Source: Odoribacter splanchnicus DSM 20712
GTDB taxonomy: Bacteria; Bacteroidota; Bacteroidia; Bacteroidales; Marinifilaceae
Reading direction: 5' to 3'
Assembly (NCBI RefSeq): GCF_000190535.1
Contig: NC_015160.1
Span: 186,001 to 250,000 of the forward strand
Length of the DNA stretch: 64,000 nucleotides
Shown here in pieces: positions 7,401-16,073 of the stretch. Each line of letters begins with the position of its first letter. Positions within the stretch are counted from its first letter, which is position 1. Below the pieces are notes generated by a model, which saw only the letters and a program-made list of their open reading frames with translations, did no database searches and was not told the origin of the DNA. The translations under genes were made by a program, and so were the position numbers.

Positions 7401-8498
7401 TATCCAGATATTTCCCTGTGCATCTTCACAAAATTCACTGATGGCTTTACCGGAGATAGATCCCGATTGATAACGGGGAAAATAAGATTGGAAAGGTTTC
7501 AGGTTACGGGGCAGATAATTCACCCCTCCCAGGTTGGTGGAAATCCAGATACCGCCTTCCCGGTCTTTGAAGATATTGAAAATAGACTGATCACTCAGAC
7601 TTTTCGGATTCGAAGGATCGTCCATTCGTAAAAACTGGTGGGTCGTCCGGTTGAAAAGGTACAGCCCGTTGTCCGCTCCTACGAGTAATTCGGTATCCGA
7701 ATACACAAGAATACTACGGATATTGGTCACATTGGTCGTGCCGAACTGAGTGGGGAAAGTATGTATTCGATTACTTTTCAAATCCAGCATGTTCAGGCTG
7801 TTGGTGCCGAGACTGAACCATAAGGTATCGTTGTAGTAATAAAGTGCATTGGTTTCGTTATTTTGCTCCGTAGTCTGGAGGTCGGGAGAAAAGGAACGTT
7901 TATAGATTCCGTTAGGGGCGAAACAAATGATTCCTTCCTGCCGGGTGCCGATGTACATATCCCCTGAACCGGAGGAGGTAATGGATTTGATAAAAGAAGA
8001 ATGTTGTGTATTTTGAATCAGAGTGTTGGTCTGGGGAGTATAGATAAACAATCCCTGTCCGAAAGTAGCTATCCAGATTGAGCCGTCGTGGCTCTGCTCT
8101 ATATCGTAAACATTACTACTGATTAATACTCCGTCTTCCGTTTTATTGTCGAAAAATTCAAACTCTTCCTGCTGTGAATTGAAAATGTATATTCCCCGGT
8201 TTGTACCTACCCAAAGATTTTGTCTTTCATCTTCGAAAATGGTCCGGACAATATTATTTCCCAAAGAAGTACTGTCTTTCGGGATGTGGCGGAAAATTTT
8301 GAAGTTTTTCCCGTCGAAACGGTTCAAACCGTCACTGGTACCGAACCACATAAAACCTTGATGATCCTGTATTGTATACCATACTGTATTGTGAGACAGT
8401 CCGTTTTCTACCTGATACTTGACAAAAGAAAATTGATTGTAAGCATAAGATAGTACGGAATGTAAAAGCACGAAAAACAAACTAAGTATGATTTTCAT
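4476..8498 (-). CDS. Hybrid two-component system regulator (HTCS) of glycan use
   Basis: 1340 aa, one protein combining sensor and response regulator. Order: signal peptide (1-20); periplasmic two-bladed beta-propeller of Reg_prop repeats (about 20-640, repeated patterns like NLWIATYNTGLFRY and IWFGTEGAGLC); Y_Y_Y domain (about 690-760); one membrane helix (about 767-790); HisKA with phospho-acceptor in VAHEIRTPLS; ATPase with NLLSNALKYA, DNGPGIP and GTGIGLPLAK; receiver with VVSDIMMPEMDGY (phospho-Asp) and LLTAKT; AraC-type helix-turn-helix (about 1235-1335, LAEIMCMSRSNFYRKIKG). All key residues are present. In this family a glycan fragment bound by the propeller switches on nearby catabolic genes; the divergent GH43/GH125/MFS genes are the likely targets. 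Confidence 0.95.
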   Translation of the reverse strand: MKIILSLFFVLLHSVLSYAYNQFSFVKYQVENGLSHNTVWYTIQDHQGFMWFGTSDGLNRFDGKNFKIFRHIPKDSTSLGNNIVRTIFEDERQNLWVGTNRGIYIFNSQQEEFEFFDNKTEDGVLISSNVYDIEQSHDGSIWIATFGQGLFIYTPQTNTLIQNTQHSSFIKSITSSGSGDMYIGTRQEGIICFAPNGIYKRSFSPDLQTTEQNNETNALYYYNDTLWFSLGTNSLNMLDLKSNRIHTFPTQFGTTNVTNIRSILVYSDTELLVGADNGLYLFNRTTHQFLRMDDPSNPKSLSDQSIFNIFKDREGGIWISTNLGGVNYLPRNLKPFQSYFPRYQSGSISGKAISEFCEDAQGNIWIATEDGGLNYLNTKTNQIKSYLPGARGASISYHNIHALFLDGPKLWIGTFSRGLDILDLTTGRVVNHQHTRGDIRTISDNSIYSIYKDREGTILIGTAWGLNRYNSSTGDFSLITDVGTTSHIYDILEDSRNNLWIATYNTGLFRYHYPDKSWTHYNYNPDQKGSVTSNSIITIFEDSRQNIWFGTEGAGLCTFDYDTETFASFDPENQVLPNPVVYAIEEDKAGNLWIAGNAGLLSINPQTRKWKLYTQADGLQSNQFNFHSSLHAHDDKLYFGGINGFNCFYPEDFRENTYIPEVVITRFSLFNQEIGPDTPDSPLSRSITQTSAITLPYDQNTFSFTFASLSYQAPDKNEYAYMLEGVDKEWIYTDGKNEASYTNLQPGDYVFRVKGSNNDGLWNTEGSSISLQILPPFWKSSWAYLFYTILILFLGVMTFRSWSKRVKKQHEELLKQYRQQQEKETYQTKINFFTQVAHEIRTPLSLIKMPLESIIQSGDGNEETRKYLTTMNQNTDLLLNLINQLLDFRKTETNEFKLKLRKYNLNELLHNIVSRFAPAAQLKNIALDVQLPVTPYIGCADEEALTKIISNLLSNALKYAHDKIGVTLQTEQEYFEIRVSDNGPGIPRSDRKRIFEIFYQTDNSRGGTGIGLPLAKLLAEKHGGRLYLDEQTQKTTFIIHIPLLQENTQEDDQVKLELLTSPVSDTGKELQTLEGKGSYSILLTEDNTELLSLTAEQLNKYYRILMARNGKEALAILKETNVDLVVSDIMMPEMDGYSLCESIKNNPQYCHIPVILLTAKTTTDDKIKGLQYGSDAYIEKPFSVQHLKTQIDNLLQNRQKLRKLFASSPLVTAETMAISPKDKEFIERLDTEIQKNLQEPTFSIDTLAEIMCMSRSNFYRKIKGISGMSPNDYLKTIRLKMAAELLLQQEYRINEIYELVGFSSSSYFTKCFKEQFGVPPKEFLNNAKNNAGNKSSEIVT

Positions 8499-8527
8499 AG
8501 GTACATCTTAGTGGTTTAAAACTGTTT

Positions 8528-8734
8528 TTACAAAGTAAACAATTGATTTTGGATTCTGCAAGAGCAGGAAATTGTTCTCTATTTATTCTTTGATTTTTAG
8601 AGTCGGATATATTTAGTTAATCTGTTGGTATTTAGTAGATTATGTATTTTATACAAACGTGTGCATGGTCAGATTTTGTAAAAAAAAGAATAGAGATTGC
8701 TATTTTCCTTTAAAAAAAATAGATTACTTTGTAA
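8528..8734. promoter_or_regulatory. Divergent control region with an inverted 11-mer pair
   Basis: The same 11-mer, TTACTTTGTAA, occurs once in each orientation: minus strand at 8528-8538 (30 bases before the HTCS start) and plus strand at 8724-8734 (33 bases before the GH43-like start). Each contains TTACTTTG, one mismatch from the -7 consensus TAnnTTTG, so the pair probably marks the two divergent promoters. The shared flanking TAA may also reflect a common regulator. The 186 bases between are AT-rich with no further clear motif. Confidence 0.5.
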
Positions 8735-8767
8735 TATACAATAGCTGCAATAAAAATTAGTAAAAAG

Positions 8768-9868
8768 ATGAAAAGAATAAAAAATGTATTGATTTTTTTT
8801 CTGGCTATGGTAATGCTAGGAGCTTGCCGGGATAAAAAGTCTGAAAAAAAAGAGGAGGAGAATATACAGCAAGAAAATACATTTGTAAATCCGCTGAAAA
8901 CGGAAGGTGCTCAATGTTGGGCGAATTATTACGATGGTTGGTATTATTACATGCAGGAGGCGGTCGATCGGTTGGAATTGTGGCGTACCCGGGATATTAC
9001 GGATTTGGAACATGCGGAGCATAAAGTGATCTGGATACCGAAAGATCCGTCTAATGCTCATCATCTGTGGGGACCTGAAATTCATCCCATTGCAGGCAAA
9101 TGGTATGTGTATTATGCTGCTTCCGACGATAATATGGATAATCATCAATTATTCGTATTGGAGAATAGTTCGGCAGATCCTTTCGAAGGTGAATTCGAGT
9201 TGAAAGGACGGATCAGTACGGATAAGAATAACAATTGGGCGATCCATCCGAATGTCTTCGAACACCGGGGAGAATGGTATATGACCTGGTCCGGTTGGCA
9301 GTCCCGTCGGGTGAGTACCGAACACCAATGCATTTATATCGCTAAGATGAAAAATCCCTGGACCCTGGAATCCGACCGGGTTTTACTTTCGAAGCCCGAG
9401 TTCGAATGGGAACGCCAATGGATCAATCCGGATGGAAGTAAAACGGCATATACGATTTATGTGAACGAATCCCCTCAGTTTTATAAAAGCCGGAAAGGGG
9501 ATAAGATTTTCATCTTTTATTCTGCCAGTGGTACCTGGACTTGTTTTTATGCGGTAGGAATGTTGATGGCCGATGCCGACAGCGATTTGCTGGATCCGGA
9601 TTCCTGGACGAAATCAACCCGCCCTGTGTTTAAACAGTGTCCGGAAAATAAGGTATACGGACCGGGACATGTCAGTTTTATCCCTTCACCTGACGGGAAA
9701 GAGGATTATCTTTTATACGACGCCCGAAGTGTAGAAAACGACCCTGCCGGTTCCCGGGATTCCAGAACACCCCGTTTGCAAAAGATCGAATGGGATAAGG
9801 ACGGAATACCTTATTTAGGTGTACCTCTACCGCTTTCTGTCCGCTTGAATAAACCTTCGGGTTTATGA
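8768..9868 (+). CDS. GH43-like lipoprotein with altered catalytic Asp positions
   Basis: 366 aa with a lipoprotein signal peptide (lipobox LGAC, Cys about 20), so lipid-anchored. The body follows a five-bladed-propeller GH43 family (arabinofuranosidase/xylosidase type): LWGPEIHPIAGKWYVYYAAS, HQLFVLENSSADPFEGEFEL, FEHRGEWYMTWSGWQ, IFIFYSASGTWT and YGPGHVSF. In homologues I remember, the catalytic base lies in GADPW and the pKa-tuning Asp in AIDGTV; here the aligned segments read GAQCWA and AIHPNV, so both Asp appear replaced. The general-acid region YVNESPQFY keeps Glu. It may be a binding protein or use a different base, as GH43 galactanases lacking the base Asp do. It lies divergent from the HTCS and upstream of GH125 and MFS. 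Confidence 0.75.
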   Translation: MKRIKNVLIFFLAMVMLGACRDKKSEKKEEENIQQENTFVNPLKTEGAQCWANYYDGWYYYMQEAVDRLELWRTRDITDLEHAEHKVIWIPKDPSNAHHLWGPEIHPIAGKWYVYYAASDDNMDNHQLFVLENSSADPFEGEFELKGRISTDKNNNWAIHPNVFEHRGEWYMTWSGWQSRRVSTEHQCIYIAKMKNPWTLESDRVLLSKPEFEWERQWINPDGSKTAYTIYVNESPQFYKSRKGDKIFIFYSASGTWTCFYAVGMLMADADSDLLDPDSWTKSTRPVFKQCPENKVYGPGHVSFIPSPDGKEDYLLYDARSVENDPAGSRDSRTPRLQKIEWDKDGIPYLGVPLPLSVRLNKPSGL

Positions 9869-10061
9869 GTGAACGTCGGGGGCGAAATATAGAATAAGTG
9901 TAGAATAATTTTGGAAATCAGAACCGTAGAGGTGTGGTTGTTCAGGGAGATGAATATACAAAATATGTTTTAAAAAATATAGAAAGATTGTATTTCTAAC
10001 TTTTTTTTGAATATCTTTCGCCATCGTTTGATTGGTGTATTTTGAATTATAATTTTTACAT

Positions 10062-11528
10062 ATGGTAACAAGGAGAGATTTTATTAAGAAAAGCGGCTTG
10101 GCTATAGCTGCTGCGGCGATGAGTGGTTCCCCTTTGAAGGCTATGATGGGAAATAACGGACAGGGAAGCGGTGCTTCTGCAGCTGCCGACGGTTATGTAT
10201 GCCAACGTCCGAAACCCGAAGAACGTCATTTTACTTCAAAGGCCGTTGAAGAAGTGATCGCCGGAACGAAAAAGAAATTGAAAGATCCGAAACTGGCCTG
10301 GATGTTTGAAAATTGTTTCCCGAATACATTGGATACTACTGTTAATTTTAAGATGATCGACGGTAAACCCGATACTTTCGTGATTACAGGAGATATCGAT
10401 GCCATGTGGTTGAGGGATTCAGGAGCACAGGTGTGGCCATATGTAGCTTTGTGTAAGAAAGATGAACAATTACGTCTGTTGATTGCAGGAGTGATTAATC
10501 GGCAGACCAAGTTAATCCAGATCGACCGTTATGCCAACGGTTTTACTCATGGAGCGGAATCGAGCGAATGGGCGACCGACCTTACCGAGATGAAGCCGTA
10601 TGTGCACGAACGGAAGTGGGAAATCGATTCCCTGTGCTATCCGATCCGGCTGGCTTATCAATATTGGAAAGTGACCGGTGATACCAGTGTTTTCGATCAG
10701 GAATGGAAAAAATCGATGGCGTTGGTGCTGCAAACGTTTAAGGAACAACAGCGGAAAGACGGACACGGACCTTATAAATTCCAACGGAAGACCGAACGAC
10801 AACTGGATACCTTGAATAATGACGGTTGGGGAAACCCTGTCAATCCGGTGGGATTGATCGTTTCTTCTTTCCGGCCTTCGGATGATGCAACGACTTTCGG
10901 TTTCCTTATTCCTTCGAATATGTTTGCCGTTGCCTCATTGAAACAATTGGCCGAGATTTCGAATAAGGTGTCGGGTGACAGTACTTTTGCTTCACAGTGT
11001 ATGGCTTTGGCCGACGAAGTGCAGGCCGCTATCCATAAATATGCTATCGTAAACCATCCGAAATATGGGAAAGTATATCCCTTCGAGATCGATGGCTTCG
11101 GTAACAACTACTTTATGGACGATGCCAATGTGCCTAGTTTGCTGGCGATGCCCTACCTGAAAACTATCTCTGCGAAAGATCCGGTTTACCGGAATACCCG
11201 TAAATTGGTCTGGAGTCAGGATAATCCTTTCTTTTTCAAAGGAAAAGCAGGCGAAGGAATCGGTGGCCCTCATATCGGTTACGATATGATTTGGCCGATG
11301 AGTATTATTATGCGTGCATTTACTGCGGACAATGACGGTGAAATACGTCAATGTATCCGGATGCTGAGAGATACAGACGGTGGTACCGGATTTATGCACG
11401 AATCTTTCCACAAAGATAATCCGACTAAATTCACCCGGCATTGGTTCGCCTGGACGAATACCTTGTTCGGGGAATTGATTGTGAACCTGGTGGAGAATAA
11501 AAAGATTTCACTACTGAATAATCTATAA
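10062..11528 (+). CDS. GH125 exo-alpha-1,6-mannosidase, Tat-exported
   Basis: 488 aa. The N-terminus TRRDFIKKSGLAIAAAAMS is a twin-arginine signal, so the folded enzyme should be exported by Tat; tatAC lie 1.4 kb downstream. The mature part matches GH125 (formerly DUF1237): DAMWLRDSGAQVWPYVAL (about 110-127), SSFRPSDDATTFGFLIPSNM (about 267-286), DGFGNNYFMDDANVPSLLA and GGPHIGYDMIWPMSI. GH125 enzymes are metal-independent inverting exo-mannosidases removing alpha-1,6-linked mannose from N-glycans or yeast mannan. It probably belongs to one unit with the GH43-like gene (193-bp gap) and the MFS permease (77-bp gap). A weak -7-like TATCTTTC lies near 10011. Confidence 0.9.
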   Translation: MVTRRDFIKKSGLAIAAAAMSGSPLKAMMGNNGQGSGASAAADGYVCQRPKPEERHFTSKAVEEVIAGTKKKLKDPKLAWMFENCFPNTLDTTVNFKMIDGKPDTFVITGDIDAMWLRDSGAQVWPYVALCKKDEQLRLLIAGVINRQTKLIQIDRYANGFTHGAESSEWATDLTEMKPYVHERKWEIDSLCYPIRLAYQYWKVTGDTSVFDQEWKKSMALVLQTFKEQQRKDGHGPYKFQRKTERQLDTLNNDGWGNPVNPVGLIVSSFRPSDDATTFGFLIPSNMFAVASLKQLAEISNKVSGDSTFASQCMALADEVQAAIHKYAIVNHPKYGKVYPFEIDGFGNNYFMDDANVPSLLAMPYLKTISAKDPVYRNTRKLVWSQDNPFFFKGKAGEGIGGPHIGYDMIWPMSIIMRAFTADNDGEIRQCIRMLRDTDGGTGFMHESFHKDNPTKFTRHWFAWTNTLFGELIVNLVENKKISLLNNL

Positions 11529-11605
11529 AACCAAATACTTATCCCTGTATTCCGGTATAGGAAATAGGGGGATAAAATTTGAAACTACACTTAATTTTTA
11601 ACAGA

Positions 11606-12766
11606 ATGGAACAAAAGAACAAGTTTATTTACATCTTGCCCGTAATGTTCGGTTTTTTCATTATGGGATTCTGTGATTTGGTGGGGATTTCTGTAACTTA
11701 TGCGAAGGAGCAGTTCCAGTGGACCGAAACACAAGCCGGCTTTTTGCCGTCAATGGTATTTTTGTGGTTTTTTATCTTGTCTGTACCTACAGCCATGTTA
11801 ATGAACCGGATAGGACGAAAAAATACAGTATTATTGAGTATGCTGTTCACTTTCGCCGGCATGGTATTGCCTTTCATTGATTTCAGTGAAACCTCCTGTT
11901 ATGTTGCGTTTGCCTTATTGGGAATCGGTAATACCATTCTGCAGGTATCTTTGAATCCGTTATTGGCGAACGTTGTACAGGGAAAAGGGTTGACCAGTAG
12001 TTTGACGGCAGGGCAGTTTGTAAAAGCCATTTCTTCCTTTGTCGGACCGCTTTTGGCTGGATATTGTTCGGCTGCTTTAGGAAACTGGGCGCTGATGTTC
12101 CCGATTTATGCCGTGGTTACTTTGATTTCCTCCGCTTGGTTGTTCCTGACTCCGATTCAGAGAGAGAAGGTCGAAGGAGAAACCTCCTCTTTTCCTGCAA
12201 CTTTAAAATTGCTGGGAGATAATAAAATTTTATTGTTATTTTTTGGTATTTTGTGTGTCGTTGGCTTGGACGTGGGAATGAATACATTGACTCCGAAATT
12301 GTTACTCGAACGAGTTCCGGGGATTTCTACCGAAAGTGCAGGATACGGTACAAGTTGGTATTTTGCTGCACGTACGATAGGTACTTTTTGTGGTGCTTTC
12401 CTGTTGGCCAAATTATCTGAAAGAGGCTATTTCCGGATCAATATGATCATTGCTATGATTGCGGTTTGTGGGTTGTGGTTCGCTACCGGCCAGGCTGCAA
12501 TTCTTACTTTGGTTTGTATTATCGCTTTCGCGGCTTCCAGTATCTTCGCCGTGGTTTATTCTATGGCTATTCAGGCACGTCCCGAAAAAGCGAACGAAAT
12601 TTCCGGTTTGATGATTACGGGGGTTGCCGGTGGTGCTATCGCTCCTCCATTGATGGGGATCTGTGCCGATGCTGTCGGCGGACAAGGTGGTTCAGTTACT
12701 ATTATTGCTATTTGTACTGCTTACCTGTTATTCTGTTCTTATGGAATTAAAGTAGCTAAGAAATAA
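11606..12766 (+). CDS. MFS sugar permease (FHS/FucP-like)
   Basis: About 386 aa with some twelve hydrophobic helices. I chose ATG 11606 (MEQKNKFIYILPVMFGF) over an in-frame TTG at 11579 because helix 1 begins immediately and the extra residues are unconvincing. The pattern resembles fucose/glucose/galactose:H+ symporters: helix 1 ending FIMGFCDLVG, MNRIGRKNTVLLSM as the loop 2-3 motif, and NPLLANVVQGKGLTSSLTAG in the fourth to fifth helices. It probably imports the monosaccharide released by the upstream glycosidases, perhaps mannose, which the ROK kinase could phosphorylate. Substrate is inferred from context only. Confidence 0.8.
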   Translation: MEQKNKFIYILPVMFGFFIMGFCDLVGISVTYAKEQFQWTETQAGFLPSMVFLWFFILSVPTAMLMNRIGRKNTVLLSMLFTFAGMVLPFIDFSETSCYVAFALLGIGNTILQVSLNPLLANVVQGKGLTSSLTAGQFVKAISSFVGPLLAGYCSAALGNWALMFPIYAVVTLISSAWLFLTPIQREKVEGETSSFPATLKLLGDNKILLLFFGILCVVGLDVGMNTLTPKLLLERVPGISTESAGYGTSWYFAARTIGTFCGAFLLAKLSERGYFRINMIIAMIAVCGLWFATGQAAILTLVCIIAFAASSIFAVVYSMAIQARPEKANEISGLMITGVAGGAIAPPLMGICADAVGGQGGSVTIIAICTAYLLFCSYGIKVAKK

Positions 12767-12794
12767 GTTGAATATTATTGAATGGCTTTTAACT

Positions 12795-12831
12795 AAAAGT
12801 CCTGGAGAATTGAAGATTCTTCAGGACTTTT
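12795..12831. terminator. Intrinsic terminator between MFS permease and tatC
   Basis: AAAAGTCCTG-g-AGAAT (12795-12810) pairs with ATTCT-t-CAGGACTTTT (12816-12831), a 15-bp stem with one mismatch, followed by a T-run on the plus strand. The mirrored A/T tract also serves tatC on the minus strand. Confidence 0.85.
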
Positions 12832-12857
12832 TATTTACAGGAGGAGTCTGCCGCTCT

Positions 12858-13655
12858 CTATTTTTTCTTCCGGCTTCTGCCTACCACTTGAATACTGAGT
12901 TCATATAGGAAATAGAGAGGTATAGAGACCAGTAATAAAGTGAAGACATCCGAAGTTGGGGTGATGATCGCTGCTATGACCAGGATACCCACTAAAGCAT
13001 ATTTCCGGTATTGTTTCAGCATGGGAGCGGTGATCAGTCCTAATTTAGACAAAAAATAAGCGATAATAGGGATTTCAAAAGCTGCTCCCAGCAATAACGA
13101 GAGCATGGTAAAACTGCTGATGTAGGAAGAGATCGATATTTTATTGACTACAAGTTCACTGACCTGATAGGTTGCCAAAAAACGGAAAGAAAGCGGAAAG
13201 ATCACGAAATAATTGAGCAAGATGCCGGTAATAAATAGGAAAAACCCCGGAATCATAATTTTCAGGCAGGTTTTACGTTCGGCTTCATGTAGGGCCGGAC
13301 TGATAAAACCGAACAACAAATAAATGATGTAAGGAGAAGCGAGCAACAAACCGGCATAAAACGCAGTGCTCATATGAATCATGAATTGTGAGGTCAACTG
13401 GATATTGATCAGCTCTACATGAAAGTCTTCTACTTGCAGGGAAGGCATGGAAAAATCGGCCGCCAGTCGGTTGAAAAAACGATAGAGAATAAAATCCGAC
13501 TGCTGTGGAGCCAGGACGATATCGAAAAGTAATTCTTTATTCAGAAAAGCTATACAAGCCAAAAGGATAACGGCTATGGCAATACGAAAAAATACCTTTC
13601 TGAGTTCATCCAAATGATCCCAGAAAGTCATCTCTTTCTCATTTGCTTCCTGCAT
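12858..13655 (-). CDS. tatC: Sec-independent translocase subunit TatC
   Basis: 265 aa, typical TatC length, with six hydrophobic helices. The cytoplasmic N-terminus FWDHLDELRKVFFRIAIAV (residues about 10-28) carries the conserved HLDELR element that recognises twin-arginine signal peptides. Other typical pieces are YLLFGFISPALHEAERK (about 110-126, with the conserved FxxPgL/E region) and PTSDVFTLLLVSIPLYFLYE (helix 6). Together with TatA it forms the membrane receptor and channel that exports folded proteins. It follows tatA by 18 bp in one operon. Likely local substrate: the GH125 mannosidase. Confidence 0.95.
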   Translation of the reverse strand: MQEANEKEMTFWDHLDELRKVFFRIAIAVILLACIAFLNKELLFDIVLAPQQSDFILYRFFNRLAADFSMPSLQVEDFHVELINIQLTSQFMIHMSTAFYAGLLLASPYIIYLLFGFISPALHEAERKTCLKIMIPGFFLFITGILLNYFVIFPLSFRFLATYQVSELVVNKISISSYISSFTMLSLLLGAAFEIPIIAYFLSKLGLITAPMLKQYRKYALVGILVIAAIITPTSDVFTLLLVSIPLYFLYELSIQVVGRSRKKK

Positions 13656-13673
13656 GCTTTTAAAAGTTGAGAA

Positions 13674-13865
13674 TTACTTTTTATCGTTATTATCGGGATT
13701 CAAATCATTTTCAACGCCATTCATGCCGTCTTTGAAACTTTTTACTCCTTTCCCCAAACCTTTCATCAATTCAGGTATTTTCCGGCCTCCGAAAAGTAAC
13801 AACACAATCAACGCAATAAAAAGAATTTCTTGTCCACCCAAACCAAAAATCAATAATCTTTCCAT
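13674..13865 (-). CDS. tatA: Twin-arginine translocase pore subunit TatA
   Basis: 63 aa: one N-terminal membrane helix ([21 protein letters not shown], residues about 6-26), then the [20 protein letters not shown] hinge and amphipathic helix, and a charged tail (NPDNNDKK). This is the classic TatA/E layout, and FG at the helix end is the conserved family motif. It is first gene of the tatAC pair. No tatB is seen, as usual for Bacteroidetes, where one TatA-type protein serves. Confidence 0.93.
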   Translation of the reverse strand: MERLLIFGLGGQEILFIALIVLLLFGGRKIPELMKGLGKGVKSFKDGMNGVENDLNPDNNDKK

Positions 13866-13885
13866 TTTTTAATTTATTTATCGCA

Positions 13886-13893
13886 CAAATTTA
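13886..13893 (-). promoter_or_regulatory. -7 box for tatAC
   Basis: The minus strand reads TAAATTTG (a match to TAnnTTTG) with transcription predicted to start about 15 bases before the tatA ATG. No -33 TTTG is evident at the expected spacing. Confidence 0.45.
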
Positions 13894-14009
13894 ATGATTT
13901 CTCCCGGATTTTTCTAAGCTTATGGTTATTTTAGAACTATTTTTGTTCATTACGAATAAGAGATCGTGATTCAATTGCTATACTCCATGCTAAAGTTTAT
14001 GAAATAATT

Positions 14010-14041
14010 TTTGGGAGATATTGATTTTATTTCTATTTTTG
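14010..14041 (+). promoter_or_regulatory. Promoter for rho
   Basis: TTTG (14010-14013), 20 bases, TATTTTTG (14034-14041) is close to the Bacteroidetes consensus. The start near 14048 gives a 70-nt leader before ATG 14118. Confidence 0.65.
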
Positions 14042-14117
14042 CAATATATTTCAATTCCATCCGACTCTGTGCGGATGATTATACTTACAAATCAATAAAA
14101 TCCATAGCATCATTTCT

Positions 14118-16013
14118 ATGTATGACATTCTGGAACTAAATGACAAATTGCTGGCAGATTTGCGGCAGATTGCTAAAACGTTAAATATCAAAAGAGTAGA
14201 GTCTTATAAAAAACAAGAACTAATCTATAAAATATTGGATCAGCAGGCTTTAGTGGCTGCTCAGTCTGAACCTGTTGTAGAGCCTGCTGCTCCCGAAGCC
14301 GCTGCTCCGGTTGAAAAAAGAGAGAAAAAACCGAGAATCCGGGTAGTTCGTCCCGGAGTAGAGAAAGTAGGTGACTCTAAAGGTGGGGTACAAAAATTCG
14401 CCCGTCGCGAAGAGAAGAAAAAAGGAGAAGTAAAGAAGGAAGAGGTGAAAAGCGAAGAGATAAAGAACGAGGAACCGCTGCGTGAAGAAGTAAAAAAGGA
14501 AACTCTAAAACAGGAAGAACCTAAAAAAGAAGAACGCCGCCGCGAAGATTTCCGGCAGAATCAAAATAACCGCGAAGAAAAATGGAGCGGAGGACGTAAA
14601 GAATTTGCCCGGAAGCCTCAGAATAATCCCCCAAAAGAGCGGGCTAATCGTTTTGTACATGAGGATATCATAGAAAAAGATCTGGATTTCGGAGATGTGA
14701 TCGAAGAAGAATTCGATAAAGAAAATTACGATTACCAAGGTGAACGCGAAAACGATACGATACAACCGGAATTAGTAGAAGTACAGGAAAACCGGTATGA
14801 GGAAAACCGTCAGGAACCTGCGATTGGAAATGGAAACGGAAATACTAATCCGAACCGGATGCGGTTTGATAAGCGCGATAAATATTATGAATTCGAAGGT
14901 ATTATTCTGAATTCGGGTGTATTGGAAATTATGCCCGATGGATATGGCTTTTTGCGTTCCTCGGATTACAATTACCTTAACTCTCCCGATGATATCTATG
15001 TTTCGCAAAGCCAGATCAAGTTGTTCGGTTTGCAAACCGGAGATACCGTAGAAGGAACGGTACGGCCGCCGAAAGAAGGAGAGAAGTATTTTCCTTTGAT
15101 CAAGGTGGAAAAAATAAACGGGAAAACTCCCGATGCAGTCCGGGATCGTATTCCTTTCGATCACCTGACTCCTCTGTTTCCGAATGAGAAATTCAATATT
15201 ACCGGTAATGGAAAAGCTACCATTTCTACCCGAGTTGTAGATATGTTCGCTCCGATCGGTAAAGGACAGCGCGGTCTGATCGTCGCTCAGCCTAAAACCG
15301 GTAAAACCGTATTGCTGAAAGAGATTGCCAACGCGATCGCTGCGAATCACCCCGAAGTTTATCTGATCATCCTGTTGATCGATGAACGTCCTGAGGAAGT
15401 AACAGACATGGCACGGAGCGTAAGAGCCGAAGTCATTTCTTCTACTTTCGACGAACCGGCAGAAAGACACGTCAAGGTGGCCAATATCGTTTTGGAAAAA
15501 GCCAAAAGAATGGTGGAATGCGGACATGATGTGGTGATCCTGCTGGATTCTATCACCCGTTTGGCACGTGCTTACAATACGGTATCGCCCGCTTCCGGTA
15601 AAGTTCTTTCCGGTGGTGTAGATGCCAACGCTTTGCATAAACCGAAACGCTTCTTCGGAGCTGCCCGGAATATTGAGGGCGGTGGATCGCTGACTATTTT
15701 AGCTACGGCTTTGACCGAGACCGGCTCGAAGATGGACGATGTGATTTTCGAAGAATTTAAAGGTACCGGTAATATGGAATTGCAATTGGATCGTAAGCTT
15801 TCCAATAAACGGATTTATCCGGCTGTGGATATTACTGCTTCCAGCACTCGTCGCGAAGATTTGTTGCTCGAGGAATATACCCTCAACCGCATCTGGATTC
15901 TGAGAAACTACCTGACCGATATGAACTCTGTGGAAGCAATGCAGTTTGTGAAAGATCGGCTTGAAAAAACAAAATCGAACGAGGAATTCCTGATTTCGAT
16001 GAATGATAAATAA
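14118..16013 (+). CDS. rho: Transcription termination factor Rho with long charged insert
   Basis: 631 aa against about 420 in E. coli. Order: Rho N-terminal helix bundle (1-45, [20 protein letters not shown]); a 200-residue low-complexity K/E/R/N-rich insert (about 50-255, runs such as [14 protein letters not shown]); RNA-binding cold-shock domain (about 260-330, [20 protein letters not shown]); ATPase with Walker [14 protein letters not shown] (about 391), [13 protein letters not shown] and [14 protein letters not shown]. The hexamer loads on nascent RNA and terminates transcription. Large disordered Rho inserts are known in Bacteroidetes and have been linked to condensate formation in B. 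thetaiotaomicron. The insert is coded by repetitive AAG/GAA/GAG codons, so its length may vary between strains. Confidence 0.96.
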   Translation: MYDILELNDKLLADLRQIAKTLNIKRVESYKKQELIYKILDQQALVAAQSEPVVEPAAPEAAAPVEKREKKPRIRVVRPGVEKVGDSKGGVQKFARREEKKKGEVKKEEVKSEEIKNEEPLREEVKKETLKQEEPKKEERRREDFRQNQNNREEKWSGGRKEFARKPQNNPPKERANRFVHEDIIEKDLDFGDVIEEEFDKENYDYQGERENDTIQPELVEVQENRYEENRQEPAIGNGNGNTNPNRMRFDKRDKYYEFEGIILNSGVLEIMPDGYGFLRSSDYNYLNSPDDIYVSQSQIKLFGLQTGDTVEGTVRPPKEGEKYFPLIKVEKINGKTPDAVRDRIPFDHLTPLFPNEKFNITGNGKATISTRVVDMFAPIGKGQRGLIVAQPKTGKTVLLKEIANAIAANHPEVYLIILLIDERPEEVTDMARSVRAEVISSTFDEPAERHVKVANIVLEKAKRMVECGHDVVILLDSITRLARAYNTVSPASGKVLSGGVDANALHKPKRFFGAARNIEGGGSLTILATALTETGSKMDDVIFEEFKGTGNMELQLDRKLSNKRIYPAVDITASSTRREDLLLEEYTLNRIWILRNYLTDMNSVEAMQFVKDRLEKTKSNEEFLISMNDK

Positions 16014-16036
16014 GAAATTAATTTCAATACTTTTTT

Positions 16037-16073
16037 AAAAGAAGGTGTCTGAAAAGGATGCCTTCTTTTTTTG
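16037..16073 (+). terminator. Terminator at the rho / insertion-sequence junction
   Basis: AAAAGAAGG (16037-16045) pairs with CCTTCTTTT (16061-16069), followed by more T. It lies 24 bases after the rho stop but also contains the left end of the insertion sequence, so the present rho terminator is at least partly made by the element. Confidence 0.65.
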
